From JBBDMW01 sp040878005 (GTDB lineage Bacteria; Chloroflexota; Dehalococcoidia; Lucifugimonadales; Lucifugimonadaceae), in the NCBI GenBank assembly GCA_040878005.1, contig JBBDMW010000057.1, forward strand, positions 1 through 55,731: DNA of 55,731 nt, read 5' to 3'. The translations under genes were made by a program, and so were the position numbers. Positions 23,763-32,024 of this stretch are shown here, one piece after another (position 1 is the first letter of the stretch; each line of letters starts with the position of its first letter). The notes beneath the pieces are model-generated. The model had not been told where the DNA came from, did not search any database, and saw only the letters and a list, made by a program, of their open reading frames with translations.

Positions 23763-24689
23763 CTAAAAGCCGAAGTGCCTCGCCAGTTCTCCTTCAGTAA
23801 GCCAGTAGAAGACCAGGTACCCGCCTACCACTATAAGGATGCCGGCTGAAATTGAACTGACGTAAGGCATGACCCGCCGAAGCTGCGACACGAGCGCTCC
23901 TTTAAACACGGCAATCGCCAGGGTCAGGACCGTGATGACGAAAGTCATTCCCAGGGCGTACGCCAGGAACTGACCCGTGGCAGCAGCCAGGCCGCCGGTT
24001 GCCAGGGAACTGCTGATCAGGCCCAGGAATATTGGCAGAGTGCAGCTTAGCGATGCCACCGCATAGCTGATCCCAAACAGGAAGTACCCGCGCAACGTGG
24101 CGTCCCTGGGATCACCGATATGGCTGGCAGCCTGCGATGCCGCGCCGGTATATAACTTCCCGCCCGCCAGTATGTATGCGCCAAGCCCGGCCATGATGAA
24201 CCCAAGGCCGAAGCCAATCCACGGGAAGACCTGGGCGACGGCCCGTGCCCCTGCTGAAATGGTGAAGCCCGCCGTTCCGAACAGCAGTACGAAGCCGAGG
24301 CCGACGGCAGCGCTCACGTACAAGCCCTTGACCAGGCTCCTGCTGACACTGGGCTCGTTGCCGTCGACTGTTATAGATTGATCACTGACGTACAGCGTCA
24401 GGTATGCCGGAAGCATAACGAATCCACACGGGTTTACCGTGGCCACCATGCCAGCGGCGAAGGCGAACCCCACAGGCAGCCAATCACTGATGCCGCTGAC
24501 GAACATGGTGGACTGGGAGGAAAATATAAGGAAGCCGCTCACGGTGCTGTTGGCGCCGGATCCCGCGGCGAGGCCCGCCGCCGTGGCCATTGCAATCACG
24601 GCCGCGGCCACAAGTCCGGGCAGCGTCAACGCCCTCGCCGAGAACCCCTCAGTTTCCTGGGCTGGCGTCGCTGCCTGTTGTTGATCCAT
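23763..24689 (-). CDS. ccdA: CcdA/DsbD-type transmembrane thiol-disulfide transporter
   Basis: A 308-residue membrane protein with an N-terminal cytoplasmic segment, an extra anchor helix and then the six-helix CcdA core. The two redox cysteines are in ATVNPCGFVMLPAYLTLY and SYAVASLSCTLPIFLGL, the inverted-repeat pair typical of CcdA/DsbD-beta. It moves electrons from thioredoxin across the membrane to keep apocytochrome c thiols or periplasmic reductases reduced. Placement 2.3 kb from the ccm operon suggests a role in cytochrome c assembly. The N-terminal ~85 residues before the core are longer than usual. Confidence 0.87.
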   Translation of the reverse strand: MDQQQAATPAQETEGFSARALTLPGLVAAAVIAMATAAGLAAGSGANSTVSGFLIFSSQSTMFVSGISDWLPVGFAFAAGMVATVNPCGFVMLPAYLTLYVSDQSITVDGNEPSVSRSLVKGLYVSAAVGLGFVLLFGTAGFTISAGARAVAQVFPWIGFGLGFIMAGLGAYILAGGKLYTGAASQAASHIGDPRDATLRGYFLFGISYAVASLSCTLPIFLGLISSSLATGGLAAATGQFLAYALGMTFVITVLTLAIAVFKGALVSQLRRVMPYVSSISAGILIVVGGYLVFYWLTEGELARHFGF

Positions 24690-24913
24690 CGATACCGGTG
24701 TTCCAGTGTGTTCGCTGCAATGTGCCGGCGAGTTTCCCCGCTCGTACCCCTCACCGCCGTAAAAGGCGGGAGTCTCTACCGAATCTGTACTATTTGCGAT
24801 GCCAGTTGAGACCCGGCGGTTCTTAAAATTTCCTTAACGCTGTCACGGCGGCCGGAACTGCTGGATGTGCACCCATCATCCTGCTTTGACCTCTCTCCGG
24901 TCTTACCAATACG

Positions 24914-25768
24914 ATGGCACAGCCTGTGGCGCTCACGCACATGTCCCGCGTCGCGCTTCACGGTACTGCTTGTTCTACGATCAGACGATGCCTGCGGGGT
25001 TTCCGCATTGACATAGCCCTGGCATTGGCCGGAGTCCCGCTGGTGAATCCACGATACATCCAGAATATCCAGAACAAACAGTACCGCGCCCTGGCATTGC
25101 CGGCGGAAGATGTGGATGCTGAAACGTATTCTCCAGTGAAGGTGCACCTGGCCATTGGGAACCCTCAGACGAAGGCAGGCATAGACGCTGCGTTGAGGGC
25201 CCAGGGGTGCTTCTCAATTGTGTCTGGCAGCATTGGGTACCAGGCTGGTGCTGACGTCCGGATCCTGGGGTGGCCGGGCGACTGCGGCAACGGCATTGCA
25301 GGAAATGAAGGCTTCGGTAAAGTCCTCTGTGTCGGCGGAGATGACAGTGATGCCGACCTGGTCGATGCCTTTACTGCGGGGGCCTGGGGGTTCGTCCCTG
25401 GAACTGTAAGCGGAGAGCAACTGGCCCTGGCAGTTGAGCAGTTGGCCGCAGGCGAGTGCCCAATCCTTGCCCTGATCGCGCGCAGACCGGCGGCCGCAGC
25501 GCTCCTGGCAGGCAAGGTGAAGAACGGCGAGGCACGGTCCCGGCCAGCCGCACCCAATTCGCGCAATCCTTTAAGTGTACGCGAAACGCAAATACTCGCC
25601 GGAATCGCCAGTGGGCAATCAAACAGGGCTATCGCAAAGCGCCTTGGCCTCGGGGAACAGACCGTAAAGAACCACGTGTCTGGGATCTTGAACAAGACTG
25701 GCGCGCACAACCGCGCTGAGGCAGCGGCTGAGGCCACGCGGAACGGGTGGCTGACGGGTCCAGGGTGA
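24914..25768 (+). CDS. LuxR/NarL-type regulator with degenerate receiver
   Basis: The C-terminal part is a LuxR HTH: LSVRETQILAGIASGQSNRA, IAKRLGLGEQTVKNHVSGIL and NKTGAHNRAEAA. Before it, from about residue 75, is a receiver-like fold (VKVHLAIGNPQTKAGIDAAL ... KVLCVGGDDSDADLVDAFTA ... GAWGFVPGTVSGEQLALAVE). The acidic pair after beta-1 is missing (IGNPQ) and the beta-3 position reads ADVRILGWPG, with no phospho-acceptor Asp. Regulation is then probably by a ligand, partner or level. The first ~74 residues look poorly coding; a GTG at 25136 may be the true start (210 residues). It lies just upstream of the rpsB promoter. Confidence 0.7.
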   Translation: MAQPVALTHMSRVALHGTACSTIRRCLRGFRIDIALALAGVPLVNPRYIQNIQNKQYRALALPAEDVDAETYSPVKVHLAIGNPQTKAGIDAALRAQGCFSIVSGSIGYQAGADVRILGWPGDCGNGIAGNEGFGKVLCVGGDDSDADLVDAFTAGAWGFVPGTVSGEQLALAVEQLAAGECPILALIARRPAAAALLAGKVKNGEARSRPAAPNSRNPLSVRETQILAGIASGQSNRAIAKRLGLGEQTVKNHVSGILNKTGAHNRAEAAAEATRNGWLTGPG

Positions 25769-25836
25769 CGTTTTCCGGCAACGTGCGTGGGGGCTGTTAA
25801 TCGCCTGTGGCCACGGCCGGTGCGCAACTGCTCCTG

Positions 25837-25845
25837 TGCTATACT
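25837..25845 (+). promoter_or_regulatory. Extended -10 promoter of the rpsB operon
   Basis: TGC-TATACT at 25837-25845 forms an extended -10. No good -35 is visible. Start near 25852 gives a leader of ~105 nt before rpsB, with two strong hairpins. Confidence 0.55.
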
Positions 25846-25865
25846 CAAATGTCGATTTCGACGTG

Positions 25866-25939
25866 CCAAAGACGCTGGTGAAAACCAGCGCCCGCTTTGG
25901 TTTGTTTACCATTTAGGCCGGACGAACTTACTGGTCCGG
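25866..25939 (+). ncRNA. Structured leader of rpsB (possible autoregulatory S2 leader/attenuator)
   Basis: Two hairpins lie in the leader. The first has outer stem CCAAAG/CTTTGG (25866-25871, 25895-25900), an asymmetric internal loop, and inner stem CGCTGGT/ACCAGCG (25873-25879, 25884-25890) closed by a GAAA tetraloop; TTTGTTT follows it. The second pairs CCGGAC (25918-25923) with GTCCGG (25934-25939). The GNRA-capped bulged helix is what ribosomal protein-binding leaders often look like, while the U-rich tail also allows an attenuator. The S2-binding role is inference. Confidence 0.5.
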
Positions 25940-25956
25940 AAGCAGAGGCAATTCAT

Positions 25957-27183
25957 TTGACAACCGCTGAGACAACCTCGTCCGCCGCAGAGCGGCCCGA
26001 GGCTCAGGCGCCTCTCGATCTCCGCACGCTCTTCACCGCTGGGGTGCACTTTGGCCACCCTTCAAAGCGATGGAACCCGAAGATGGACCGTTACATCTTC
26101 ACCAAGCGGGGCGGCGCACACATCATTGACCTGGCGAAGACGCTGACGGCTCTTGAGCAGGCCAGGGCATTCGTCCACAAAGTGGCGGCCAGGGGCGGCA
26201 CATGCCTCATGGTCGGCACCAAAAAGCAGGCGCAGACTGCCATCCAGGAAGAGGCGGAGCGGGTCGGCGCCATGTACATAAACCAGCGATGGCTGGGCGG
26301 CATGCTCACGAACTTCCAGACCATCCAGGCTCGAATCGAGCGGCTTATTTACCTGGAAGAGGCCATGGCGAAGGGTGAGGTCCAGGCCCAGACGAAGCGC
26401 GAGGCGCTGTCGATTGAGAATGAGGTCAAGCGCCTGAACAAGTTCTTCGGTGGGATCAAGGAAATGACCAGGCTGCCGGACATCCTGTTCATAGTGGACA
26501 TAGACAAGGAAGATATCGCAGTGGCAGAGGCCACTCGTCTCGGCATCCCAGTCGTTGCCATAGTAGATACCAACTCCGACCCGACGAAGGTCCAGTACCC
26601 GATTCCCGGCAATGATGACGCCGTACGCTCGGTGCGGCTGCTCACTGCCCAGATTGCTGATGCCGTCCTCGAGGGAAGGGAACTGGCCCGCCGGAACGCC
26701 GAAGAGCGCATGGCCGCGGATGCCGAGCTGGAGGCCCAGGAGGCTGCTGCCAGGTCACAGGCTCAGGCGGCGGCTGCAGCACGCCTGAGCAGCGAAAGGG
26801 CAGAGGCCGCACAGGCTGAACAGGCCGAATCCAAGGCCGAGACTGAGACGGTTGAAGAGGCGGCCGCAAGCGCGATTGAGCCTGAAACAGCGGCGCCTGA
26901 GGCGGCTGCTGCCGCTGCGGCGACAGAATCAGGTTCGCCAGCAGATGAAACCCCATCAGCCAGCACTGAGGCCCCGGCAACCCCGGTAACCGATGAAGCT
27001 GAATCAGCCAGTGCTGAGACTCCGCCTGCGGATGTGACAACCGCCGAAGATGCCGCGGAGGAGGCGATCAAGCCTGCGGCCGATGAGCCGGACTCCGCGG
27101 GTACGCCAACGTCCACTGATTCGCCGCCCGAGGAAGAAGGCGAAGACAAGAACGAATCAGGCTCAGAGGCCAAGGACTCCTAG
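25957..27183 (+). CDS. rpsB: 30S ribosomal protein S2 with long Ala/Glu-rich tail
   Basis: A ~408-residue S2. The core shows LFTAGVHFGHPSKRWNPKMD, AHIIDLAKTLTALEQA, LMVGTKKQAQTAIQEEAERV, INQRWLGGMLTNFQTIQARI, LPDILFIVDIDKEDIAVAEA and IPGNDDAVRSVRLLTAQIAD, all canonical, and ends near residue 250. A further ~155 residues are a low-complexity Ala/Glu/Ser/Pro tail, making it far longer than the usual 230-260. The TTG start at 25957 (MTTAETTSS...) has an AGAGG 9 nt upstream. First gene of rpsB-tsf-pyrH-frr; S2 binds the 30S head/platform junction and is needed for S1 recruitment. Confidence 0.93.
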   Translation: MTTAETTSSAAERPEAQAPLDLRTLFTAGVHFGHPSKRWNPKMDRYIFTKRGGAHIIDLAKTLTALEQARAFVHKVAARGGTCLMVGTKKQAQTAIQEEAERVGAMYINQRWLGGMLTNFQTIQARIERLIYLEEAMAKGEVQAQTKREALSIENEVKRLNKFFGGIKEMTRLPDILFIVDIDKEDIAVAEATRLGIPVVAIVDTNSDPTKVQYPIPGNDDAVRSVRLLTAQIADAVLEGRELARRNAEERMAADAELEAQEAAARSQAQAAAAARLSSERAEAAQAEQAESKAETETVEEAAASAIEPETAAPEAAAAAAATESGSPADETPSASTEAPATPVTDEAESASAETPPADVTTAEDAAEEAIKPAADEPDSAGTPTSTDSPPEEEGEDKNESGSEAKDS

Positions 27184-27230
27184 GCCCACGCCACCACCAG
27201 CTCAACAGTTAGATAAAACCAGGAGAAACC

Positions 27231-27734
27231 GTGCAGATCACAGCGAGCATGGTCAAGGATCTACGAGACCGTACCGGCGCAGGAATCATGGATGCCAAGC
27301 GCGCCCTGGAGGCCTCAGACGGCGACATTGCGAAGGCTGAATCAGCTCTGGCTGAGAAGGGTCTGGCATCTGCCGCCAAGAAGGCGGGCAGAACCACGTC
27401 CGAGGGCGTGATCCAGGCCTACATCCACAGTGGCAGCCGCATCGGCGCAATGCTTGAGGTCAACTGCGAAACAGACTTCGTGGCCCGGACTCCCGAGTTC
27501 GTACAGCTTGCGAGAGACCTCGCCATGCAGGTGGCCGCGATGTCGCCTTTGTACGTGGACCGTGCCAGTGTGCCCGAAGACGCCGGTGACGTAGGCGACG
27601 ATGAGCTCCTGCTTGAGCAGCAGTTCATCAAGGATTCCGGCAAGACCATAGAAGACCTGATCAAGGAGATGATCTCCAAGGTCGGCGAAAATGTCCAGGT
27701 GCGCAGGTTCGCCCGGTTCTCCCTCGGAGAGTAA
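27231..27734 (+). CDS. tsf: Elongation factor Ts, short form
   Basis: A 167-residue EF-Ts. The UBA-like N-terminal domain is MVKDLRDRTGAGIMDAKRAL, with the TDFVARTPEF segment (CETDFVAR) of the core domain, and an end QVRRFARFSLGE. E. coli EF-Ts has 283 residues; this form has only one core subdomain, as in Thermus and several Chloroflexota. It exchanges GDP for GTP on EF-Tu. GTG start with AGGAGA 5-6 nt upstream; 47 bp after rpsB. Confidence 0.93.
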   Translation: MQITASMVKDLRDRTGAGIMDAKRALEASDGDIAKAESALAEKGLASAAKKAGRTTSEGVIQAYIHSGSRIGAMLEVNCETDFVARTPEFVQLARDLAMQVAAMSPLYVDRASVPEDAGDVGDDELLLEQQFIKDSGKTIEDLIKEMISKVGENVQVRRFARFSLGE

Positions 27735-27744
27735 AGAGGTCTCC

Positions 27745-28506
27745 GTGCCTGAATCTGCCTACTCCAGGGTCCTGCTCAAAGTGAGTGGGGAGTCGCTCAA
27801 GGGAAACCGTGATTACGGCCTTGATGCGGACACACTCCAATATGTTGCTTCTGAGGTGGTCGAAGCCTACGGGTTCGGCATTCAGATAGGCATAGTAGTG
27901 GGCGGCGGCAACATATGGCGTGGCGCTGACTATGAAGCCACCGGGATGGACCGGTCAACTGCTGATTCGGCCGGCATGCTTGCCACCATCATGAACGCAC
28001 TGTCTCTGCAGGACGCGCTGGAGAACCAGGGGCTGAACGTTCGCACCCAGTCGGCGATCACCATGCCCTCCGTGGCGGAGCCTTATATCCGGCGCCGTGC
28101 CATGCGGCACTTGGAGAAGGGGCGTGTAGTCATCTTTGCGGGAGGCACAGGCAACCCGTACATGTCTACTGATACTGCCGCGTCCCTGCGCGCCCTGGAG
28201 ATTGGCGCTGACGCATTGCTGATGGCAAAGAACAACGTTGACGGCGTTTACGATTCTGACCCCAACGTTAACCCCGGCGCTGTTAAGTTTGATCACCTGA
28301 CGCATCACAAGGCGCTGCGCCTGCGACTCCAGGCCCTGGATAGCACGGCGCTCTCGCTTTGCATGGACAATTCGTTGCCCATAGTGGTGTTTAACCTTTT
28401 CATCCCGGGTAACCTTGCCCGTGTTCTCGCAGGCCGGGAGATTGGCACCCGTATTACCGACGTGGAGCCCGGAATAGACCATGTCGCGCCGCGGGCTGGC
28501 GGTTAG
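27745..28506 (+). CDS. pyrH: UMP kinase
   Basis: A 253-residue amino-acid-kinase-fold enzyme making UDP from UMP. Motifs: RVLLKVSGESLKG, IGIVVGGGNIWRGADYEATG, MDRSTADSAGMLATIMNALS, RRAMRHLEKGRVVIFAGGTG, NPYMSTDTAASLRALEIGAD and NVDGVYDSDPNVNP. All are typical of bacterial hexameric PyrH. GTG at 27745 with AGAGG(T) upstream starts 10 bp after tsf. In-frame codons upstream would overlap tsf and do not match the family. Essential step for UTP/CTP and cell-envelope precursors; fits the operon with uppS and cdsA. Confidence 0.93.
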   Translation: MPESAYSRVLLKVSGESLKGNRDYGLDADTLQYVASEVVEAYGFGIQIGIVVGGGNIWRGADYEATGMDRSTADSAGMLATIMNALSLQDALENQGLNVRTQSAITMPSVAEPYIRRRAMRHLEKGRVVIFAGGTGNPYMSTDTAASLRALEIGADALLMAKNNVDGVYDSDPNVNPGAVKFDHLTHHKALRLRLQALDSTALSLCMDNSLPIVVFNLFIPGNLARVLAGREIGTRITDVEPGIDHVAPRAGG

Positions 28507-28573
28507 AGTTGATTTCACCAGGCGCCCCGCGAAGGCGGCGGTGGTTCATGTATCGCCACGAAAGGTTAGGACG

Positions 28574-29134
28574 ATGAGTGCAGATGAAACGCTGGCGGAT
28601 GCGCGAAAACGGATGGACGGCGCAGTACAGGCCTTTGCCCGGGACATGAACTCTGTCCGGACCAATCGCGCCAGCACGGGCCTTGTAGAAAACGTGCGGG
28701 TGGACTACCACGGCACAGAGATGCCGCTCGACCAGTTGGCACAGATATCCGTTGGCGACGCCCGCATGGTCATGATTCAGCCGTGGGACAAGACGGCCGT
28801 GGATGCCGTGGCCAGGGCAATACAGAACTCAGACCTTGGCATGGCGCCCAACATTGATGGGGACATCATACGCCTCAACATACCGTCGCTCACTGAAGAG
28901 AGGCGCAAGGACATCGTCCGCATGGTGCGCAAGCGCACAGAAGAGGCGAGGATCGCCATCCGAAATGTCCGGCGTGACGCGCAGGACGGTATCCGCACAC
29001 TGGAAAAGAATGGCGAAATATCTCAGGATGAGGCCAAGCGAGCGCAGACTCAGCTTCAAAAGCTGACCGATGAAGCTGTCGGCCGGGTTGACACTGCAGG
29101 CGCCTCCAAAGAAGCAGAGGTAATGCAGGTTTAG
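28574..29134 (+). CDS. frr: Ribosome recycling factor
   Basis: A 186-residue RRF, the usual length of about 185. It has RMDGAVQAFARDMNSVRTNR at the start, VDYHGTEMPLDQLAQISVGD, IQPWDKTAVDAVARAIQNSD, LGMAPNIDGDIIRLNIPSLT and EERRKDIVRMVRKRTEEARI. With EF-G it splits post-termination ribosomes. ATG at 28574 matches family N-termini; an earlier in-frame codon at 28481 would overlap pyrH. 67 bp after pyrH. Confidence 0.95.
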   Translation: MSADETLADARKRMDGAVQAFARDMNSVRTNRASTGLVENVRVDYHGTEMPLDQLAQISVGDARMVMIQPWDKTAVDAVARAIQNSDLGMAPNIDGDIIRLNIPSLTEERRKDIVRMVRKRTEEARIAIRNVRRDAQDGIRTLEKNGEISQDEAKRAQTQLQKLTDEAVGRVDTAGASKEAEVMQV

Positions 29135-29172
29135 GCGCTTTTGCCCTTATTTGTATTTATTCAGTTCACTGC

Positions 29173-29949
29173 TTGCCAATGACCATCCCAACTACTCAGC
29201 CAAACAGAATGTCCAGAACGGACCCCCATGAGAAAGATGGCTCAATGAGTTGCGGGCCGGTTCCCCGGCACATAGCTGTGATTATGGATGGCAACGGTCG
29301 CTGGGCAGCGGCGCGCAGGATGCCCCGCTCCGAAGGCCACCGTGCCGGCTATGAAAACATTCGCCGCGTCATCGAGCAGTTCTCTCGCACTGGCGTCCGT
29401 TACGTAACCCTCTTTGCCTTCTCAACTGAGAACTGGGACCGTCCAAGCGAAGAAGTCTCGGGCCTTTTGGGGTTGCTGCAGGAAGTCATCCGCCTGGAGA
29501 CCGAAGCTCTGCACAAGAATGGCGTGCGGATACGGCACATAGGGCGTCTGGACCGCCTGTCGCGTGAACTCCAGGACCAGATTCATGAGTCCGTGGAAAA
29601 GACCAGGTACAACAAGGGTCTGACGTTGTGCGTCGCATTTGATTACGGCGGACGGACGGACATTGTCCAAGCGGCTAGGCGGATGGCGCTGGACGGCGTG
29701 CCAGCCGACCAGATCGACGAGAAGCTGTTCTCGTGCTACCTCTTTACGGCCGATATTCCAGACCCGGACCTGATCATCCGAACCGGCGGAGAGTTTCGCA
29801 TCAGCAACTTCCTGCTGTGGCAGTCGGCTTATGCGGAGTTTCATTCATCGCCGGTCAACTGGCCGGATTTTGGTGAGAAAGAAGTCAACGCTGCGCTGGA
29901 GGAGTATGCCTCCCGTGATCGCCGGTTCGGCCGTGTGCACGAGGCCTAG
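29173..29949 (+). CDS. uppS: Isoprenyl transferase (undecaprenyl diphosphate synthase)
   Basis: A cis-prenyltransferase. Catalytic motif HIAVIMDGNGRWAAARRMPR, then GHRAGYENIRRVIEQFSRTG, LFAFSTENWDRPSEEV, CVAFDYGGRTDIVQAARRMA, and PDPDLIIRTGGEFRISNFLL followed by WQSAYAEF. It condenses isopentenyl diphosphate into the lipid carrier of cell-wall synthesis. The start is uncertain: TTG 29173, ATG 29179, 29209 or 29245 are all in frame. The conserved region begins after 29245, so the first ~25 residues may not be translated. It follows frr by 38 bp. Confidence 0.92.
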   Translation: MPMTIPTTQPNRMSRTDPHEKDGSMSCGPVPRHIAVIMDGNGRWAAARRMPRSEGHRAGYENIRRVIEQFSRTGVRYVTLFAFSTENWDRPSEEVSGLLGLLQEVIRLETEALHKNGVRIRHIGRLDRLSRELQDQIHESVEKTRYNKGLTLCVAFDYGGRTDIVQAARRMALDGVPADQIDEKLFSCYLFTADIPDPDLIIRTGGEFRISNFLLWQSAYAEFHSSPVNWPDFGEKEVNAALEEYASRDRRFGRVHEA

Positions 29950-29991
29950 CCCGCCACACCGCTGCATCAGCGAAGTTTTCTGCGTGAGGCT

Positions 29992-30900
29992 GTGGGGCGG
30001 GCAAACCTGTTTCATATCATCCAGCCCTGGCGAACCACGTTCGTGAGCACGACAACCGGAGCGGTTTCACGTTCCACCGGCCAACGTAACCTGAAGCGAC
30101 GAATCATCAGCGCCGCTGTTGGCATACCCATCGTGTTCCTGGCAGTATTTGGCGGACTGCCGGGCGTTTCTGTGCTTGCGCTCCTGGCTGCCGTTATTGC
30201 TGGATGGGAACTGGCTTCCATGGCTGGTGTTACCGGCCGGGCTAAGGCAGTCGCTGCTCTGCCGCCCGCCGCTCTTACCGCCGCAGTGGTTTTCATTGCC
30301 GCCGCCGCCGATGACACGGGTGCCGCCGTACCTGTCGTCCTCATTGCAGCGGGAGTCGCAGGCATCGGCATCACCGTCATGCTGCGTGCCTCGATGGCAA
30401 ACCTGGTACGAGGCGCATCTGTTGCGATGGCTGCTGCCGCCCTGTACTTCGGCGCCCTCCTCGCCCACGGTCCGGCTGTGGCGAGCCTGGCTAGCGGCCG
30501 AGACTGGCTGATCATGGCGTTGATCGTGACTTTCGCCGTGGACACCGCAGCGTTCGTCACCGGCCGGTCCATCGGCAAAACCAGGCTCGCCCCCCGGATC
30601 AGCCCCAACAAAACCTGGGAAGGCGCAGCCGCGGGGTTTGTGGCAGGACCGGCAGCAGCACTCCCTGTGAACGCCCTGGTTGGGCCGGGCTTGGACTGGT
30701 GGGTGGCGGCGCTCGCCGGGCTTGCGCTTGCCGTAGCCGGAATGCTGGGCGACCTGGCAGAGTCCGGGTTGAAGCGCAGTGCAGGCGTAAAGGATTCGGG
30801 CCAAATAATCCCGGGTCACGGAGGCATCCTTGACAGGATCGATAGCCTTGCGCCCAGTATAGCGGTCGTATACTGGGTTGCATTATGGAGCGGCGCATGA
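29992..30900 (+). CDS. cdsA: Phosphatidate cytidylyltransferase
   Basis: A ~300-residue, roughly eight-helix membrane enzyme that converts phosphatidate and CTP to CDP-diacylglycerol. The signature lies near the C-terminus: LAESGLKRSAGVKDSGQIIP followed by GHGGILDRIDSL. An earlier conserved segment is RISPNKTWEGAAAGFVAG. The start is uncertain; GTG 29992 or GTG 30043 (V18) are possible and the first helix starts after both. Very Ala/Val-rich. Its stop overlaps the dxr start (ATGA, 30897-30900). Confidence 0.9.
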   Translation: MGRANLFHIIQPWRTTFVSTTTGAVSRSTGQRNLKRRIISAAVGIPIVFLAVFGGLPGVSVLALLAAVIAGWELASMAGVTGRAKAVAALPPAALTAAVVFIAAAADDTGAAVPVVLIAAGVAGIGITVMLRASMANLVRGASVAMAAAALYFGALLAHGPAVASLASGRDWLIMALIVTFAVDTAAFVTGRSIGKTRLAPRISPNKTWEGAAAGFVAGPAAALPVNALVGPGLDWWVAALAGLALAVAGMLGDLAESGLKRSAGVKDSGQIIPGHGGILDRIDSLAPSIAVVYWVALWSGA

Positions 30901-32018
30901 AACGGCTTGCCATCCTGGGGTCCACCGGATCGGTCGGCCGCCAGACCCTCGACGTCGTCCGAAGCTTTCCTGGTGAGTTCGAGATCGTGGCCCTGTGTGC
31001 TGGCCAAAACGGCGCCCTGCTCGACGAGCAGATTGACGAGTTTCATCCGTCCCACTACTACCTTGAATCAGGCGCACACGGCTCTCGCAACGGGGCCTCG
31101 GCCACGCCGCCGCAAGAAATAGTCTGCATGGAAGATGTGGACCTCGTGGTTGCCGCCACCGTAGGCTGCGCCGGCATGCGCCCAATGCTGGCCGCCCTGG
31201 AGGCTGGCAAAACGGTGGCGTTGGCCAACAAAGAGGTCGTCGTAATGGCCGGGCAGATCCTGTTGGAGGCCACGCGTAAACATGGCTCAGTCATATTGCC
31301 CGTGGACAGTGAGCCGTCAGCAATATGGCAATGTTTACAGGGCGAGGAAGCCGGTGTGCAGCGGCTCATTATCACCGCGTCCGGCGGTGCATTCCGGGAC
31401 CGCACCTGGAGTTCGCTAGGTGATGTGTCTCCGGAGCAGGCCCTCAAGCATCCAACCTGGGAGATGGGGCAGAAGATCACGATAGACTCGGCCACCCTGA
31501 TGAACAAGGCGTTCGAAGTCATCGAGTCCAGGTGGCTGTTCGACATCCCATTTGAACAGATTGACGTAGTCATTCACAGGCAGAGCATCATTCACTCGAT
31601 GGTGGAGTTCAGGGACGGCGTGTTTAAGGCCCAGCTCGGTGCGCCTGACATGAGGTTCCCCATCCAGTACGCCATGTTTTACCCGGACCGCCGGAAGAAC
31701 CTGGCGCTTCCGAGGTTCAATCCTGTAGAGACCGGATCGCTCACATTTGAAGCCATGGATCGGTCTCTATACCCGTGTTTCCAGATTGCAATGGATTACG
31801 GCCGCCGCGGGGGCTCATGGCCTGCGGTGCTGGCGGGGGCGGATGAGGCGGCCGTGGCGCTCTTCCTGGCCGGCAAGATTCGCTTCACAGACCTACCGGA
31901 CGTGGTGGAAGCCACACTGTCAGAGCACACGCCCTGTGTTAACCCTTCAATAGAAGACTTGATAGACGCTGCGAACTGGGGGACCAGGCGGACCCTCGAG
32001 CGGCACAGAAGAAACTGA
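30897..32018 (+). CDS. dxr: 1-deoxy-D-xylulose 5-phosphate reductoisomerase
   Basis: A 373-residue MEP-pathway enzyme making 2-C-methyl-D-erythritol 4-phosphate. NADPH-binding LAILGSTGSVGRQTLDVV at the start, KTVALANKEVVVMAGQ, metal and substrate site LPVDSEPSAIWQCLQG, ASGGAFRD, HPTWEMGQKITIDSATLMNK and EVIESRWLFDIPFEQIDVVI. The active-site flexible loop lies around HRQSIIHSMVEFRDG. I prefer ATG 30897 (GGAG 6 nt upstream, ATGA overlap with cdsA) over ATG 30885. Confidence 0.94.
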   Translation: MKRLAILGSTGSVGRQTLDVVRSFPGEFEIVALCAGQNGALLDEQIDEFHPSHYYLESGAHGSRNGASATPPQEIVCMEDVDLVVAATVGCAGMRPMLAALEAGKTVALANKEVVVMAGQILLEATRKHGSVILPVDSEPSAIWQCLQGEEAGVQRLIITASGGAFRDRTWSSLGDVSPEQALKHPTWEMGQKITIDSATLMNKAFEVIESRWLFDIPFEQIDVVIHRQSIIHSMVEFRDGVFKAQLGAPDMRFPIQYAMFYPDRRKNLALPRFNPVETGSLTFEAMDRSLYPCFQIAMDYGRRGGSWPAVLAGADEAAVALFLAGKIRFTDLPDVVEATLSEHTPCVNPSIEDLIDAANWGTRRTLERHRRN

Positions 32019-32024
32019 CTCAGC

